Source: Myxococcales bacterium
Lineage (GTDB): Bacteria > Myxococcota > UBA796 > SXON01
Length of the DNA stretch: 64,000 nt
Assembly (NCBI GenBank): GCA_009692585.1
Contig: SHYX01000026.1
Coordinates: 4,487-68,486, forward strand
Direction of reading: 5' to 3'
The notes beneath the pieces are model-generated. The model was not told the DNA's origin. It made no database searches and saw only the letters and a list, made by a program, of their open reading frames with translations. Of this stretch, positions 10,401 to 18,712 are shown piece after piece. Made by a program: the position numbers and the translations under genes. Each line of letters begins with the position of its first letter. Position 1 is the first letter of the stretch.

Positions 10401-10558
10401 CGCTGCCGGAATCCAGCGGTACAACCCCGTAGATCCTCGTCCGACATCGCGATGTACCGCGACTCGAGCTCGTTGATGCGAGCCACCGTGGGCTGCATCT
10501 TCTTGATGAGGCGATCGGCGGGGCTGCCGATGACGCGGCGGATGAGGTCGGTGATCAT
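7436..10558 (-). CDS. secA: Preprotein translocase ATPase SecA
   Basis: The motor of the Sec pathway, driving unfolded preproteins through SecYEG. At 1040 residues it is longer than most SecA proteins (about 850-930). Visible features are the N-terminal DEAD motor (GMVAEMRTGEGKT, VDEVDSILIDEARTPL), the preprotein cross-linking region, the second motor domain with TNMAGRGTDI and GRSGRQGDPGSS, the helical scaffold, and a zinc-binding SEC-C motif CPCGTGLKFKRCC. About 96 residues follow SEC-C: a poly-Ala segment and then an acidic Glu/Gly/Ala tail. SEC-C is normally at or near the terminus, so this tail is unusual. The start MITDLIRRVIG is conserved in character. Confidence 0.97.
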   Translation of the reverse strand: MITDLIRRVIGSPADRLIKKMQPTVARINELESRYIAMSDEDLRGCTAGFRQRLDNGSAVDDLLPEAFAVVREAGRRTMEMRHFDVQMIGGIVLHRGMVAEMRTGEGKTLVATLPVYLNALAGKGTHVVTVNDYLANRDAEWMGRIYRAVGLSVGTILSAVRDDASKRAAYACDITYGTNNEFGFDYLRDNMKFSIEQYVQRAHHFGIVDEVDSILIDEARTPLIISGPTDDTVDKYEVIDGVISVLQKEVDFTVDEKQRQVALTDEGVDKLEARLKIANLYDPANMEVLHHVNQALKAHYLFKRDKDYVVQPDPRSGNKPKVIIVDEHTGRLMYGRRWSDGLHQSVEAKERVEVEAESQTYATITFQNYFRMYTKLAGMTGTAATEAEEFAKIYKLEVVPVPTNRAVDRIDHHDIVYKSQDEKFKKVLAEIEECHGRGQPVLVGTTSVEKSELVHRLLERKGVPHEVLNAKQHDREALIVAQAGRRKAVTISTNMAGRGTDIKLGGDPEGLTRIELKNRRDAGEEVEGLWPVEQEAAARLKGAPPPGPDVLHPAYRETLAKHRAECEEERQKVLEVGGLHILGTERHESRRIDNQLRGRSGRQGDPGSSRFYLCLQDDLLRLFGSDRTAVWMERMGMKQDEAIEHRWVTSAIENAQKKVEGNYFNMRKNLLEYDDVMNLQRKAVYELRRRALTGDNMRGMMLKSVSDLVDDLMGECIPPGARHDEWDTTRLMARSREIFGVQWGDSPESLREEARTIVAERLLRDATAQYVAKEAEIGAETLHLAERQILLQLTDQFWKDHLAAMDRLRDGVSLRGYGQKNPLLEYKKEGFQMFQLMGSLRDEAVVSRVLKADALLVERFAQAARPRTITAADIERQLALQRARAEAERAEIAEEPLVPAPPPRPAPRLPDKGAEARLVAFQQGLRRNDPCPCGTGLKFKRCCYDEAEDRARANSIAELAAAAAAAAAVAVDSVVPAEPAAPEAGADDGLAFAADTPTQEERGDVEAAGWMPGDVGVLGGIAAGEVAEAEGVTDEGDRT
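7652..7678. repeat. GGCAGC hexanucleotide microrepeat inside secA
   Basis: Four GGCAGC copies, one separated from the other three by an extra AGC triplet, encode most of the poly-Ala run after the SEC-C motif of SecA. All changes in multiples of 3 or 6 keep the frame, so slippage would only alter the Ala count. Confidence 0.7.
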
Positions 10559-10687
10559 GGAGACCTGGAATAAAGGAAGCGGGCGCGGTTAACGCTCCAG
10601 ACGTCCCCGCGCCGCCGAACACGACGCGGGCAGCGGAAGCTAAGCACCGCGGCCGGCGTCGGTGTCACCGAACGTGGCGCCACCGAT

Positions 10688-13474
10688 TCACGGCGGAGAG
10701 GGCGGGGAGCTCGGCGTCGAAGGAATCAGAAGTGGACGTAACAACTCCAGTTTCTCCCTCGCGACCTGGTGGTTCGGGTCCAACGCGAGCGCCTCACGGA
10801 ACGAGCTTGCGGCCCCCTGGTAGTCGTTGCGCTGCGCCAGACACAGGCCCAGGCCGGTCTGCGCCTCGACGAGCTTCGGATTGCGCTCCAACGCCAGCCG
10901 GAACGAGGCCTCCGCCTCCCGCCAACGACCGAGTTCGTACGCCGCGGCGCCGAGCAGCCACGCCGAGTCCCCGGTTGGCTCGTCCACTTCGGCGCGGCGC
11001 GCCTCGACGAGTGCCAACTCGCCGCGACCAGACTCCAGATAGACCATCGCGAGCGCCCGGTGCGGCCGCGAGCGCCCGGGCGTCGTCGCGGACGCGGACG
11101 AATCGGCGGCGTGGCGAAGCCAACGCTCCGCTTCGGTGAAGTTCCCGCGCGCGCGGAGGAAGACCCCGAGGTTCAATGACGTCTGCCAGACCTCCGGCGC
11201 CAGACGCGCCGATTCGCGGAACGCAGACTCGGCCCCAGCGAAGTCGCTCGTCTGCTGCCGAGCGGCGGCAAGGCCCTGATAGGCGAGCCAGCTCCCGGGG
11301 TCACGCTCGGCACACTCCCCATACCAGCGCAGGGCGACCTCGAACTGTCGACGGGACAGCGCGATGTCGGCGCGCAGACAACGCGCCGTGGCCGAGGCCG
11401 GGTTCAGCAGCAGCGCCGCGTCGATCGCTCCGTCCGCCGCCGCCCACTCCCTGGACTGGTCCCCCTCGCTGCGTGCGAGGCGCCAACTGCCGCGCGCGCG
11501 GTCCAGGATCGGCGCCACCATCGGGTCGATGGCCGCCCCGGCGCCCGGCTGGTCCTGCATGCCCCGCGCCGCCTCCAGCGCGGCGCGCACATCGCCCATG
11601 GCGCTGGAGCGGAGCACCGAGAGCGATGCCCGACGTGTGGCCTGCAGAGCCGCCAGGCCCGCTGGCGCCCCAGCGAACGCGTGCTCCGCCTCCGACGAGG
11701 CCGCCAACAACCCTGCGACCGGCAGGGGGTCATGGGCTTGGGGCAGCCCGCGCCCGGGCGACGCCGTCGAATCCAGGCCGGCGGCAAGGTGTTGGTCGGC
11801 GACCAGCAGGCTCGCCAGCTCCAGCGCGGTGGTCACGCCGAACTCGCGGGTGCCCGCCGACAACCGTACACACTCGTCCACCTGTGGCCAGGGAACCGGC
11901 GCGCGCCCCCCGACGAGCAGCAGCGCCTCGACCCCCTCGGGAGGCACCCACACCTGCACCGTCGGCCACACCCCGGCAAAGGCCCGCACGGCGCCTTCCA
12001 ACACGCCGGAGTCCACGCCGAGTCCCGGCAGAACCAGCACGTGCGCTCCATCGGGAGACACATGCGTCGCGGTCTGCGCCAGGCGCGCCGGCGTGGGCCA
12101 GCGAGTCCGGCCATCCTGCCAGCCGACCCGGACGATCTCCACCACGGCGTCCACCATGCCGTGTGAACGCAGAAGTGCTGCGCCGGGAACGGTCAGCAGG
12201 CGCGTCTCAGACGACAGCCAGGCCCGGTGGGCTCCCACATCGGCGGCCGCGAGTCGCGCCACCAGCTCCGCGTCCGGCAGGGCCACGTCCATCCCCTCGA
12301 AGTTCTGCTCCCGCAAGGACACCAGCGCCCGTCCGAAGTCGTCACCCACCACGCGCACCCGGCCGCGCCCCGCGGCCGCGCACCCGGCGAGCGTGCCCGC
12401 GAGACGCTCCACCGCGCGGGCGCGCCCCGAGCTCCCCGCCGTCGAACCGTCCAGCTCGACCAGTGTGACGCGCTCCCCGCCCCACACCTGACTCGCGCCC
12501 CACGCGCCCCAGAAAGTCACCACCTCCGTGTCACCGCGAAGCGCGCTCACCCGCTCGCGGAGGAAAGCGTCCGAGGGCAAGGCCGCAAGCGAGCGTGCAC
12601 CTGCGGCCTGCCACGTCCCCGGAAGTGCGCGCACCGCGGGCAACAGCAGGAGCGCCGCGAGAAGGGGCGCCACCAGAACCGTGTCGCCCGCCCTCGACAG
12701 CCGCAGCCCCGCGCCGCCCGCCGCACCGAAGAGCGCGAACAAGACGGGGCCCGGCGCCGGAGCAGGCCCGTCGAGGACCAACCACGCGGCGCCGCCGGCC
12801 AACGCGTGGAACACCACCGCGAGACTCCACGATCTAGGTAGTGAAACGGCCGCTCCCACCCCGGTCACGAACCACGCGAGCGCCGCTGGCGTGGGACCCA
12901 GGGCGGGGCGCAACAGGAACCAGGTCGTAAGCGACGGCAACAACAGCAACGCGGCGAGCACCGCGCCCGCAGGACGAATTTTCAGCGTGCGCGCCCCAAG
13001 ACTCCTCAGAGAGGGATCGATGCCGAGCGCGACCGCTCCCGAGAGGATGGCCAACAGTGCCGCCGCCGAGGCCGAAAAACCGCCCAGCGCCGCGTAGCAG
13101 AGCAGCGCCAGACCGCCCTGCGGCGCACGCGCGCGCCGCAGGGCGGGTCGGAGCGGAGCAAGCGCCGCGGCCCCAGCCGCCCCGGCCACCCAGGGCGCCA
13201 AAAGTGTCGCCGTCTCCAACAAGGGGCCGGCCGGGACCCGACCCAGCGCGGATTCCAGCGTGAGCAGCGGCAGCACACCGACCGCCGAAAGCGCGGCCGA
13301 TCCGCGACGAGGAATCAACAATAAAATGGCTATTACCAAACAAATAGCCAGAAGCTCCGGCAGAGGGGCCACGCCGGAAATCTCGGCGACGCGCGCACCG
13401 ACCGCCGCCAGCGCGGCCCCCGCGGCGATCGCCGCGGCGTTCGTCACCAGCCCGGGAGACAGGTTCAGCGTCAC
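10688..13474 (-). CDS. Multi-pass membrane protein with SpeE-like domain and C-terminal TPRs
   Basis: About 928 residues from a GTG at 13474. The frame stays open further upstream, but that part is antisense to pilM and is rejected. Residues about 1-330 are very hydrophobic and hold perhaps ten or more membrane segments. The middle (about 340-600) resembles the spermidine-synthase-like domain of bacterial membrane proteins: a VTLVELDGS strand, then RVRVVGDDFGRAL, and a late VLVLPGLGVDSG strand. The catalytic signature of true SpeE is not evident. The last 330 residues are TPRs (for example AYQGLAAARQ, GLGLCLAQRNDYQGAASSFREA). GGGAGG lies only one base from the GTG, so the exact start is uncertain. 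It is divergent from pilM, and a role with the pilus or envelope is only a guess. Confidence 0.65.
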   Translation of the reverse strand: MTLNLSPGLVTNAAAIAAGAALAAVGARVAEISGVAPLPELLAICLVIAILLLIPRRGSAALSAVGVLPLLTLESALGRVPAGPLLETATLLAPWVAGAAGAAALAPLRPALRRARAPQGGLALLCYAALGGFSASAAALLAILSGAVALGIDPSLRSLGARTLKIRPAGAVLAALLLLPSLTTWFLLRPALGPTPAALAWFVTGVGAAVSLPRSWSLAVVFHALAGGAAWLVLDGPAPAPGPVLFALFGAAGGAGLRLSRAGDTVLVAPLLAALLLLPAVRALPGTWQAAGARSLAALPSDAFLRERVSALRGDTEVVTFWGAWGASQVWGGERVTLVELDGSTAGSSGRARAVERLAGTLAGCAAAGRGRVRVVGDDFGRALVSLREQNFEGMDVALPDAELVARLAAADVGAHRAWLSSETRLLTVPGAALLRSHGMVDAVVEIVRVGWQDGRTRWPTPARLAQTATHVSPDGAHVLVLPGLGVDSGVLEGAVRAFAGVWPTVQVWVPPEGVEALLLVGGRAPVPWPQVDECVRLSAGTREFGVTTALELASLLVADQHLAAGLDSTASPGRGLPQAHDPLPVAGLLAASSEAEHAFAGAPAGLAALQATRRASLSVLRSSAMGDVRAALEAARGMQDQPGAGAAIDPMVAPILDRARGSWRLARSEGDQSREWAAADGAIDAALLLNPASATARCLRADIALSRRQFEVALRWYGECAERDPGSWLAYQGLAAARQQTSDFAGAESAFRESARLAPEVWQTSLNLGVFLRARGNFTEAERWLRHAADSSASATTPGRSRPHRALAMVYLESGRGELALVEARRAEVDEPTGDSAWLLGAAAYELGRWREAEASFRLALERNPKLVEAQTGLGLCLAQRNDYQGAASSFREALALDPNHQVAREKLELLRPLLIPSTPSSPPSPP

Positions 13475-13504
13475 GCCTCCCTCATAGCGCGAGCGCGATG
13501 CTCG

Positions 13505-13534
13505 TTGACCACAGCGCCCGCATTCTGGTAGAAC
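13505..13534 (+). promoter_or_regulatory. Candidate sigma70-type promoter for pilMNOPQ
   Basis: TTGACC (13505-13510) and TAGAAC (13529-13534) are separated by 18 bases in the gap between two divergent genes. They match the consensus boxes at 5/6 and 4/6. Transcription would start near 13541, ten bases before the pilM ATG, giving an almost leaderless mRNA. This fits the fact that the only Shine-Dalgarno-like AGG directly touches the ATG. Sigma54 spacing (GG-N10-GC) was looked for here and not found. Confidence 0.35.
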
Positions 13535-13550
13535 TGGCGCGCTCCGCAGG

Positions 13551-14627
13551 ATGGACTTGGCTCTGCTCGCACGCCCCCGCAGCGCTGTCGCGCTCGACAT
13601 TGGTTCCAGCCATGTCAAGATGCTCGAACTGGAAGCGGAGAAGACGGGTAAATACCGACTCAAACACTTCGGTGTCGCGCCCCTTCCGCCCGAGGCCGTC
13701 GTCGACGGCGCGTTCATGAACACCGGCGCCATCGTCTCCGCGATCCGCGAACTGCTCGCGCGCCACAAGGTCAAGACCCGCGATGCCTGCGTCGCGGTCT
13801 CCGGCAACTCCGTAATCATCAAGCGGATTTCGTTGCCGCAGATGTCACGCGACGAGTTGGAGGAGTCGATCACGTGGGAGGCCGAGCAGTACATCCCGTT
13901 CGACGTCAACGACGTGAACCTCGACGTGCACATCCTCAGCCAACGCGCCGACGAGGCCGGGCACATGGACGTACTCCTCGTCGCCGCGCGCAAGGACCTC
14001 ATCAACGAGTACAGCGCGCTGCTCATTGAGGCCGGGCTTCGTCCGGCGGTCATCGACGTCGCCGCATTCGCGCTTGAGAACATGTTCACGCTGAACTACG
14101 ACGTCGGACCTGAGCCGGTGGCGTTGGTCAACGTGGGCGCGGCCACGGTGAACATCAACGTGCTGCGAGGCGGCAGCAGCGCGTTCACCCGCGATGTCGG
14201 TCTGGGTGGCCGGCTCTACACCGAAGAAATTCAGCGCACGCTGAACGTCAGCTTCGAAGAGGCCGAGGCGCTCAAGGTAGGCGGCAACGAGCGTGACCGC
14301 TCCGCGGTCGTTCCCGAAGAGGTGGAGCGGGTGTTGTCGAGCGTCTCCGACAATATCGCGACCGAAGTCCACCGTTCGCTGGACTTCTTTCTCTCGACGT
14401 CCGGGGGGGTCGGCCTCTCTGGCGTCTACCTTTCCGGCGGCGCCGCGGGCACGCCCGGCCTGGCCCACGCCATCGAGCGCGCCACCAACGCCACGGTGAC
14501 CCTCGTCGATCCCTTCCGTCGCATCTCGGTGGATGAACGGGCCTTCAACCCTCGCTTCCTCCAAGACGCAGCTGGCCAGGCCGCCATCGCGGTGGGCCTC
14601 GGCCTGCGCCGGGGGGACGACAAATGA
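13551..14627 (+). CDS. pilM: Type IV pilus inner-membrane platform protein PilM
   Basis: An actin-like ATPase-fold protein that sits on the cytoplasmic face of the pilus alignment complex and binds the N-terminus of PilN. At 358 residues the length is typical. The nucleotide-binding signature AVALDIGSSHVKMLEL lies at about 12-27, the conserved block EAEQYIPFD at about 111-119, and a C-terminal phosphate-binding stretch VYLSGGAAGTPGL near 290. An in-frame stop at 13506-13508 prevents any longer form. The stop codon overlaps the start of pilN (ATGA), as at every junction in this cluster, so the complex is translated as a coupled set. Confidence 0.95.
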   Translation: MDLALLARPRSAVALDIGSSHVKMLELEAEKTGKYRLKHFGVAPLPPEAVVDGAFMNTGAIVSAIRELLARHKVKTRDACVAVSGNSVIIKRISLPQMSRDELEESITWEAEQYIPFDVNDVNLDVHILSQRADEAGHMDVLLVAARKDLINEYSALLIEAGLRPAVIDVAAFALENMFTLNYDVGPEPVALVNVGAATVNINVLRGGSSAFTRDVGLGGRLYTEEIQRTLNVSFEEAEALKVGGNERDRSAVVPEEVERVLSSVSDNIATEVHRSLDFFLSTSGGVGLSGVYLSGGAAGTPGLAHAIERATNATVTLVDPFRRISVDERAFNPRFLQDAAGQAAIAVGLGLRRGDDK

Positions 14628-15328
14628 TCAAAATAAACCTGCTTCCCATCCGGCAGACCCGGAAAGCGGAGGCCTTGCAGCGGGAGACGCTGCTCGCAGC
14701 GCTGTTGGGCGCGGTCGTGGCGGGTGGCTGCCTCTTCGTCTGGGCCGGGTTCACTATCCGCGACAGCGGCCTCGCCGCAGAAAACACTGCCCTCAACGCA
14801 GAGATCACCAGGCTCAAGAAAGAGGCCGATGACGTCGACAAGATGGAAGCCGCCAAGGCCGAGCTCGAACGGAAGCTGTCCGTGATCGCGACGCTGCGCG
14901 AGCGAAAGACGGGTCCCGCGCACATGTTGGATGAACTCGCGCTGGCCGCCCCTGAAAAACTGCAGATGCTCACGCTCGACGAGCATGCCGGGAACCTGGA
15001 GTTCGGCGGTCTGGCCGTGAGCAACGAGGTCATCAGCCAGTTCCTCCGGGCCCTCGAAGCGAGCGACTACTTCGAACAGGTCTACCTCCAGAACATCGAG
15101 GCCTTCGAGGCCAAGGACAAATCCAGTTCGGTGTTGCTGAAGGAGTTCTCCCTCACCTCGCGCCTCGTGGAGAGTGGCAAGGCGATCACCCCCGCCGTCG
15201 CGCCGGCCACACCGACCGAGGCCGCGCCGGTTGCCCCCGTGACTGGCGCCCCCCCCGCTGGCGCACCTGCGGCGCCCGGCGCCACCGATGGTGCCACCGC
15301 GATTCCCGCGGCGGGAGCCACCCCATGA
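14624..15328 (+). CDS. pilN: Type IV pilus assembly protein PilN
   Basis: A bitopic inner-membrane protein linking cytoplasmic PilM to periplasmic PilO. The N-terminus MIKINLLPIRQTRK carries the conserved INLLP motif that docks into PilM. One membrane segment follows (about 22-45), then a coiled coil (about 50-95) and a ferredoxin-like periplasmic domain. At 234 residues it is longer than common PilN because of a C-terminal Ala/Pro/Thr-rich, low-complexity tail of about 45 residues that is probably disordered in the periplasm. It overlaps pilM and pilO by 4 bases each. Confidence 0.94.
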   Translation: MIKINLLPIRQTRKAEALQRETLLAALLGAVVAGGCLFVWAGFTIRDSGLAAENTALNAEITRLKKEADDVDKMEAAKAELERKLSVIATLRERKTGPAHMLDELALAAPEKLQMLTLDEHAGNLEFGGLAVSNEVISQFLRALEASDYFEQVYLQNIEAFEAKDKSSSVLLKEFSLTSRLVESGKAITPAVAPATPTEAAPVAPVTGAPPAGAPAAPGATDGATAIPAAGATP

Positions 15329-15957
15329 GCCAGTTCCTCGAACGCCTCGGCAAACTCCCGCGCTCCCAGCGCGTCATCGTGTACGGGCTCGGCTACCTGG
15401 CCCTGGTGATCGCGCTGTTCTTCGCGCTCATCGGCCCGACGCTGGAGTCGATCAACACTGGCACCCGGACCCGCGAGGAATTGACCAAGAAACGTGACGA
15501 GGTCCGCGCGCGGGCCGAGAACAAGGGCCAATTCGAAGCCCAACTCGAGCAACTGCAGGCCGACCTCAAGCAGGCGCTCAAAGAGCTCCCGAACGATCGC
15601 GAAATTCCCGGCCTCTTGAGCGAAATCGACGCGCTTGCGCGGAAGTCTGGCCTCGAAGTTCGAAAGTTCCAACCTCTCCCGGAAGCCAAGCACGAGTATT
15701 ACGCCGACGTCCCCGTACAGGTGGCGATGGAGGGGAGCTACCACGAGGTGGCGATCTTCTTCGACCGGGTCGGCAAGATGGGGCGCATCGTGTCGGTGGA
15801 GGACATCGAGATGAGCAACCCCAAAGAAGCGGGAACTGAAACGTCCCTGACCATCGAGGGCAAGGTCGTGACCTACCGGTTCCTCACCGAAGCCGAAATT
15901 CAGAGCGCAACGCAGTCGAAGGACACCAAGAAGAAGAAGGGCGGGGGTGCTGAATGA
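15325..15957 (+). CDS. pilO: Type IV pilus assembly protein PilO
   Basis: Partner of PilN in the periplasmic alignment subcomplex. The 210 residues comprise a short cytoplasmic leader, one membrane segment (about 18-38, VIVYGLGYLALVIALFFALI), a coiled coil with many Glu/Lys/Gln (about 45-95), and a ferredoxin-like fold at about 100-190 containing the PVQVAMEGSYHEVAIFFDR strand-helix seen in PilO. The end is Lys-rich (KKKKGG). The start ATG overlaps the pilN stop, and the stop overlaps pilP. Confidence 0.94.
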   Translation: MSQFLERLGKLPRSQRVIVYGLGYLALVIALFFALIGPTLESINTGTRTREELTKKRDEVRARAENKGQFEAQLEQLQADLKQALKELPNDREIPGLLSEIDALARKSGLEVRKFQPLPEAKHEYYADVPVQVAMEGSYHEVAIFFDRVGKMGRIVSVEDIEMSNPKEAGTETSLTIEGKVVTYRFLTEAEIQSATQSKDTKKKKGGGAE

Positions 15958-16433
15958 GGACCGCCGCGCTGCTGATGGTCTTGGCGTGGGGGTGTGGCGA
16001 GTCGCTCGACGCGCCGACGGCAAAGCCGCCGACAAAGAAGTCCGCGCCGGCACCACGCATTGCCGCTGACGATGGCGCCGAGGAGTGGTTCTACAACCCG
16101 GCCGGAAAGCGGGACCCCTTCAGCTCGTTCCTCGCAAAGCAGCGCGGCCCCGATGAGATTTCCCCCGACGCGCCCCCGCTTCAGCGCTGGGAAACCGACC
16201 GGTTCCTGCTCACCGGCGTGATCTGGAACATCGACGCTCCGCGCGCCCTGGTGATCGACCCTGAGGGGATCGGTCACGTCGTTCGCCACGGCACCTACGT
16301 CGGCCGCAACTGGGGCAAGGTCACCGCGATCTCGGAGGATGGAATCGTCGTCACCGAGGAATACCGGATGCTCGACGGCGAACTTGTCGTAAACCCTGTC
16401 ACCGTCCGCTTTGGCGGCGCGGTGAAAAAGTGA
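15954..16433 (+). CDS. pilP: Type IV pilus assembly lipoprotein PilP
   Basis: Connects the PilN/PilO subcomplex to the PilQ secretin. The 159 residues start with a short signal and a cysteine (LAWGCGES), consistent with a lipoprotein although the lipobox is not canonical. A Pro/Lys/Thr linker follows, then the PilP beta-domain: RDPFSSFL at about 51-58, the hydrophobic LTGVIWNIDAPRALVIDPEG at about 84-103, and VGRNWGKVTAI at about 117. The RDPF motif and GxxxGxNxGxV-type strand are typical of the family. Overlaps at both ends keep it in the translational chain. Confidence 0.92.
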   Translation: MRTAALLMVLAWGCGESLDAPTAKPPTKKSAPAPRIAADDGAEEWFYNPAGKRDPFSSFLAKQRGPDEISPDAPPLQRWETDRFLLTGVIWNIDAPRALVIDPEGIGHVVRHGTYVGRNWGKVTAISEDGIVVTEEYRMLDGELVVNPVTVRFGGAVKK

Positions 16434-18709
16434 AGACCAAACTCAACGGAGTGATGATGCGGCCACGCGTGCTGTTCGGCGTGCTGTGCTTTGTGGCCCT
16501 GGCGGGCACTCCCGCCTTCGCGGCTACGCCGACGACCGTCGGCAGTGCCTCGGTGACCGGAGGAGCGGAGCGAACGGAAGTTCGCATCCCACTCAGCGGC
16601 GAGAATCCCGCCTACAGCGCCTTCAAGGCGACGAGTCCGGACCGGCTGGTGATCGACTTCCCCGCCAGCACGCTTGCCGAAGGGGCGGCGGTGTCGGGGT
16701 CCGGGATGGTGAGTCGAGGCGAGCTCTCGACCTTCAACGACGGCTCTGACGTCGTTCGACTCACGCTGTTCCTCACCGGACCGTTCACGCACGAACTCCG
16801 GCAGGATGGGGCCGATCTCGTGGTCTCCCTGATCCCCGGCGCCGAGGCTGATCCCCTCGCCAGCGCACTCGGGAGTGGCCGTCTGAGCGGTCCCGCAGCG
16901 GCCATCGACGGCGCCGCCCTGACGACGCTGGACTTCGCGTTCGATGAGACGCTCAGCCGGGTGGTCATGGGGTTGCAGTCGGTGGAGCCCGCGGTTTCAC
17001 AGCCAAGCTCCCGGCTCATCGTGGTCGACCTGCCCGGCGCAAAGATGCCGGACTCGTTGGCGCGAGAGATCGACAGCAGTCGCTTCTACAGCCCGATCAG
17101 CGCAGTGCACGCCCGGCCCACACGAGGAGGGACGCGAGTCGAAATCACCCTGCGGGAAACCGTCGAGTACCAGGTCAAACGCGATGGCGCGCTGTACATC
17201 GTCGAGGTCACCAACCCCGACAGCATGATGCGCGCGCGTAGCGAGCAGGTTCAGAAAAGCGCCGAGGCCGCACCCTCGGGCCCCGGCACCAACGAATCGG
17301 CACCCCTCGGCAACGCCTCGGGCACCGAAGTCCTCATCGGGGCCACCGGACGAACCGAAGACCCGCAAGCCCAGTTCGGGGCAGGTTCCGGCTCCGCCGA
17401 CGCCAACTCACTGTCCTTCGCGGACGACGCGCCCGGCGCTGCGTCGGCGCGGTATCGCGGCCGGCGCATGAGCATCGACCTTCAGGATGCCGATATCCAC
17501 ACGGTGTTCCGCTTCATCGCCGACACCGCCGACCTGAACATCGTGTCCAGTGACGACGTGAAGGGCACCGTCACCGTCCGCCTCAAGGACGTGCCGTGGG
17601 ACCAGGCGCTCGCGTCGATCCTCCAGTCGAAAGGCCTTGCTGCGCAGCGCTTCGGAAACATCATCCGCGTGGCGACGATCGAGACCATCAGGACCGAGCA
17701 GCAGGCAGCGCTCGAGAAGAAGAAGTCTGAGGACTTGCTGCAGCCGCTCGAGATCTACGTGGCGCCGCTGAACTACGCCAACGCCAAGGAGGTCTCCGAT
17801 CAGCTCAAGGAGCTGCTCAGCGAACGCGGCACCATCCAGATCGACGAACGCTCAAACCAGCTCATCATCAAGGACGTACGCGAGAGCATCGCGATGATGC
17901 GCGAGTTGCTCAAGCGTGTGGACCGCGCCAATCGTGCCGTTTCCATCGAAGCTCGCTTCGTGGAGGCGACCAGCAGCAAGGTCCACCAGCTGGGGATCCA
18001 GTGGGGAAGCAACGTCGATGCGTCCGGCGCCACCGGCTACCAGACCGGGGCGTTCTTCCCCAACGCGATCGGCGTCTCCGGCGGGCTCACCCGCGCCGGC
18101 GCCTCCCAGTTCTACTCCCCCGGCAACGACAGCCTCCTGGTGGACCTCGGCACCACCGGCGGGTCCTCGGGCGCGCTCGCGTTCTCCCTGGGGAGCATTC
18201 CCGGGCTCATCGACCTCGATGCTCGCCTGAGCGCGCTCGAGACCGAGGGCTGGGGTCGCGTGGTGTCGAGTCCTCGCGTCAACGTCATGGACAACGCCAC
18301 GGCCTCGGTCAAGCAGGGCGAGGCCATCCCGTTCGAGACGGTGAGCAACGGCGGCACGCAGGTCCAACTGGTGGACGCAGTGCTGGAATTCAACATCACT
18401 CCCCACATCACCACCGACGGCAACGTGGCGATGGAAGTGAAGATCAAGAACAACCGCGCCGACTTCAGCCGCACGGTGCAGGGTCGCCCGGCGATCGCGA
18501 AGAAGGAACTCGAGACGCGGGTGCTCGTCGCGGACGGCGACACCGCCGTGCTTGGTGGCGTCTACGCGACGGAAGAGTCGTGGAGTCAGGAGCGCGTGCC
18601 GGGCCTCGGCTCGATTCCGTTGATCGGCTACCTGTTCAAGAACTCCGCGACGCAGCGCAAGCAGAACGAGATGCTGGTCTTCATCACGCCGCGGATCGTG
18701 AGCGAGTAG
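16430..18709 (+). CDS. pilQ: Type IV pilus secretin PilQ
   Basis: Forms the outer-membrane pore through which the pilus passes. It is 759 residues from a GTG that overlaps the pilP stop; an ATG at 16454 (MMRPRVLF) would shorten it by eight residues. It has a signal peptide ending near AFA, two peptidoglycan-binding AMIN domains (about 35-110 and 160-255), a Ser/Gly-rich linker, a secretin/TonB short N-terminal domain (about 341-410), an N1 secretin domain (about 440-510), and the secretin barrel (about 560-757) with RVVSSPRVNVMDNATASVKQG and the terminal VFITPRIV. The domain order is textbook. aroK follows after 3 bases. Confidence 0.95.
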   Translation: MKTKLNGVMMRPRVLFGVLCFVALAGTPAFAATPTTVGSASVTGGAERTEVRIPLSGENPAYSAFKATSPDRLVIDFPASTLAEGAAVSGSGMVSRGELSTFNDGSDVVRLTLFLTGPFTHELRQDGADLVVSLIPGAEADPLASALGSGRLSGPAAAIDGAALTTLDFAFDETLSRVVMGLQSVEPAVSQPSSRLIVVDLPGAKMPDSLAREIDSSRFYSPISAVHARPTRGGTRVEITLRETVEYQVKRDGALYIVEVTNPDSMMRARSEQVQKSAEAAPSGPGTNESAPLGNASGTEVLIGATGRTEDPQAQFGAGSGSADANSLSFADDAPGAASARYRGRRMSIDLQDADIHTVFRFIADTADLNIVSSDDVKGTVTVRLKDVPWDQALASILQSKGLAAQRFGNIIRVATIETIRTEQQAALEKKKSEDLLQPLEIYVAPLNYANAKEVSDQLKELLSERGTIQIDERSNQLIIKDVRESIAMMRELLKRVDRANRAVSIEARFVEATSSKVHQLGIQWGSNVDASGATGYQTGAFFPNAIGVSGGLTRAGASQFYSPGNDSLLVDLGTTGGSSGALAFSLGSIPGLIDLDARLSALETEGWGRVVSSPRVNVMDNATASVKQGEAIPFETVSNGGTQVQLVDAVLEFNITPHITTDGNVAMEVKIKNNRADFSRTVQGRPAIAKKELETRVLVADGDTAVLGGVYATEESWSQERVPGLGSIPLIGYLFKNSATQRKQNEMLVFITPRIVSE

Positions 18710-18712
18710 TCG

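Noticed and set aside
13475..14089. N-terminal extension of the SpeE-like/TPR protein
   Set aside because: It is entirely antisense to pilM, whose protein is unmistakable; the extension has no family-like features.
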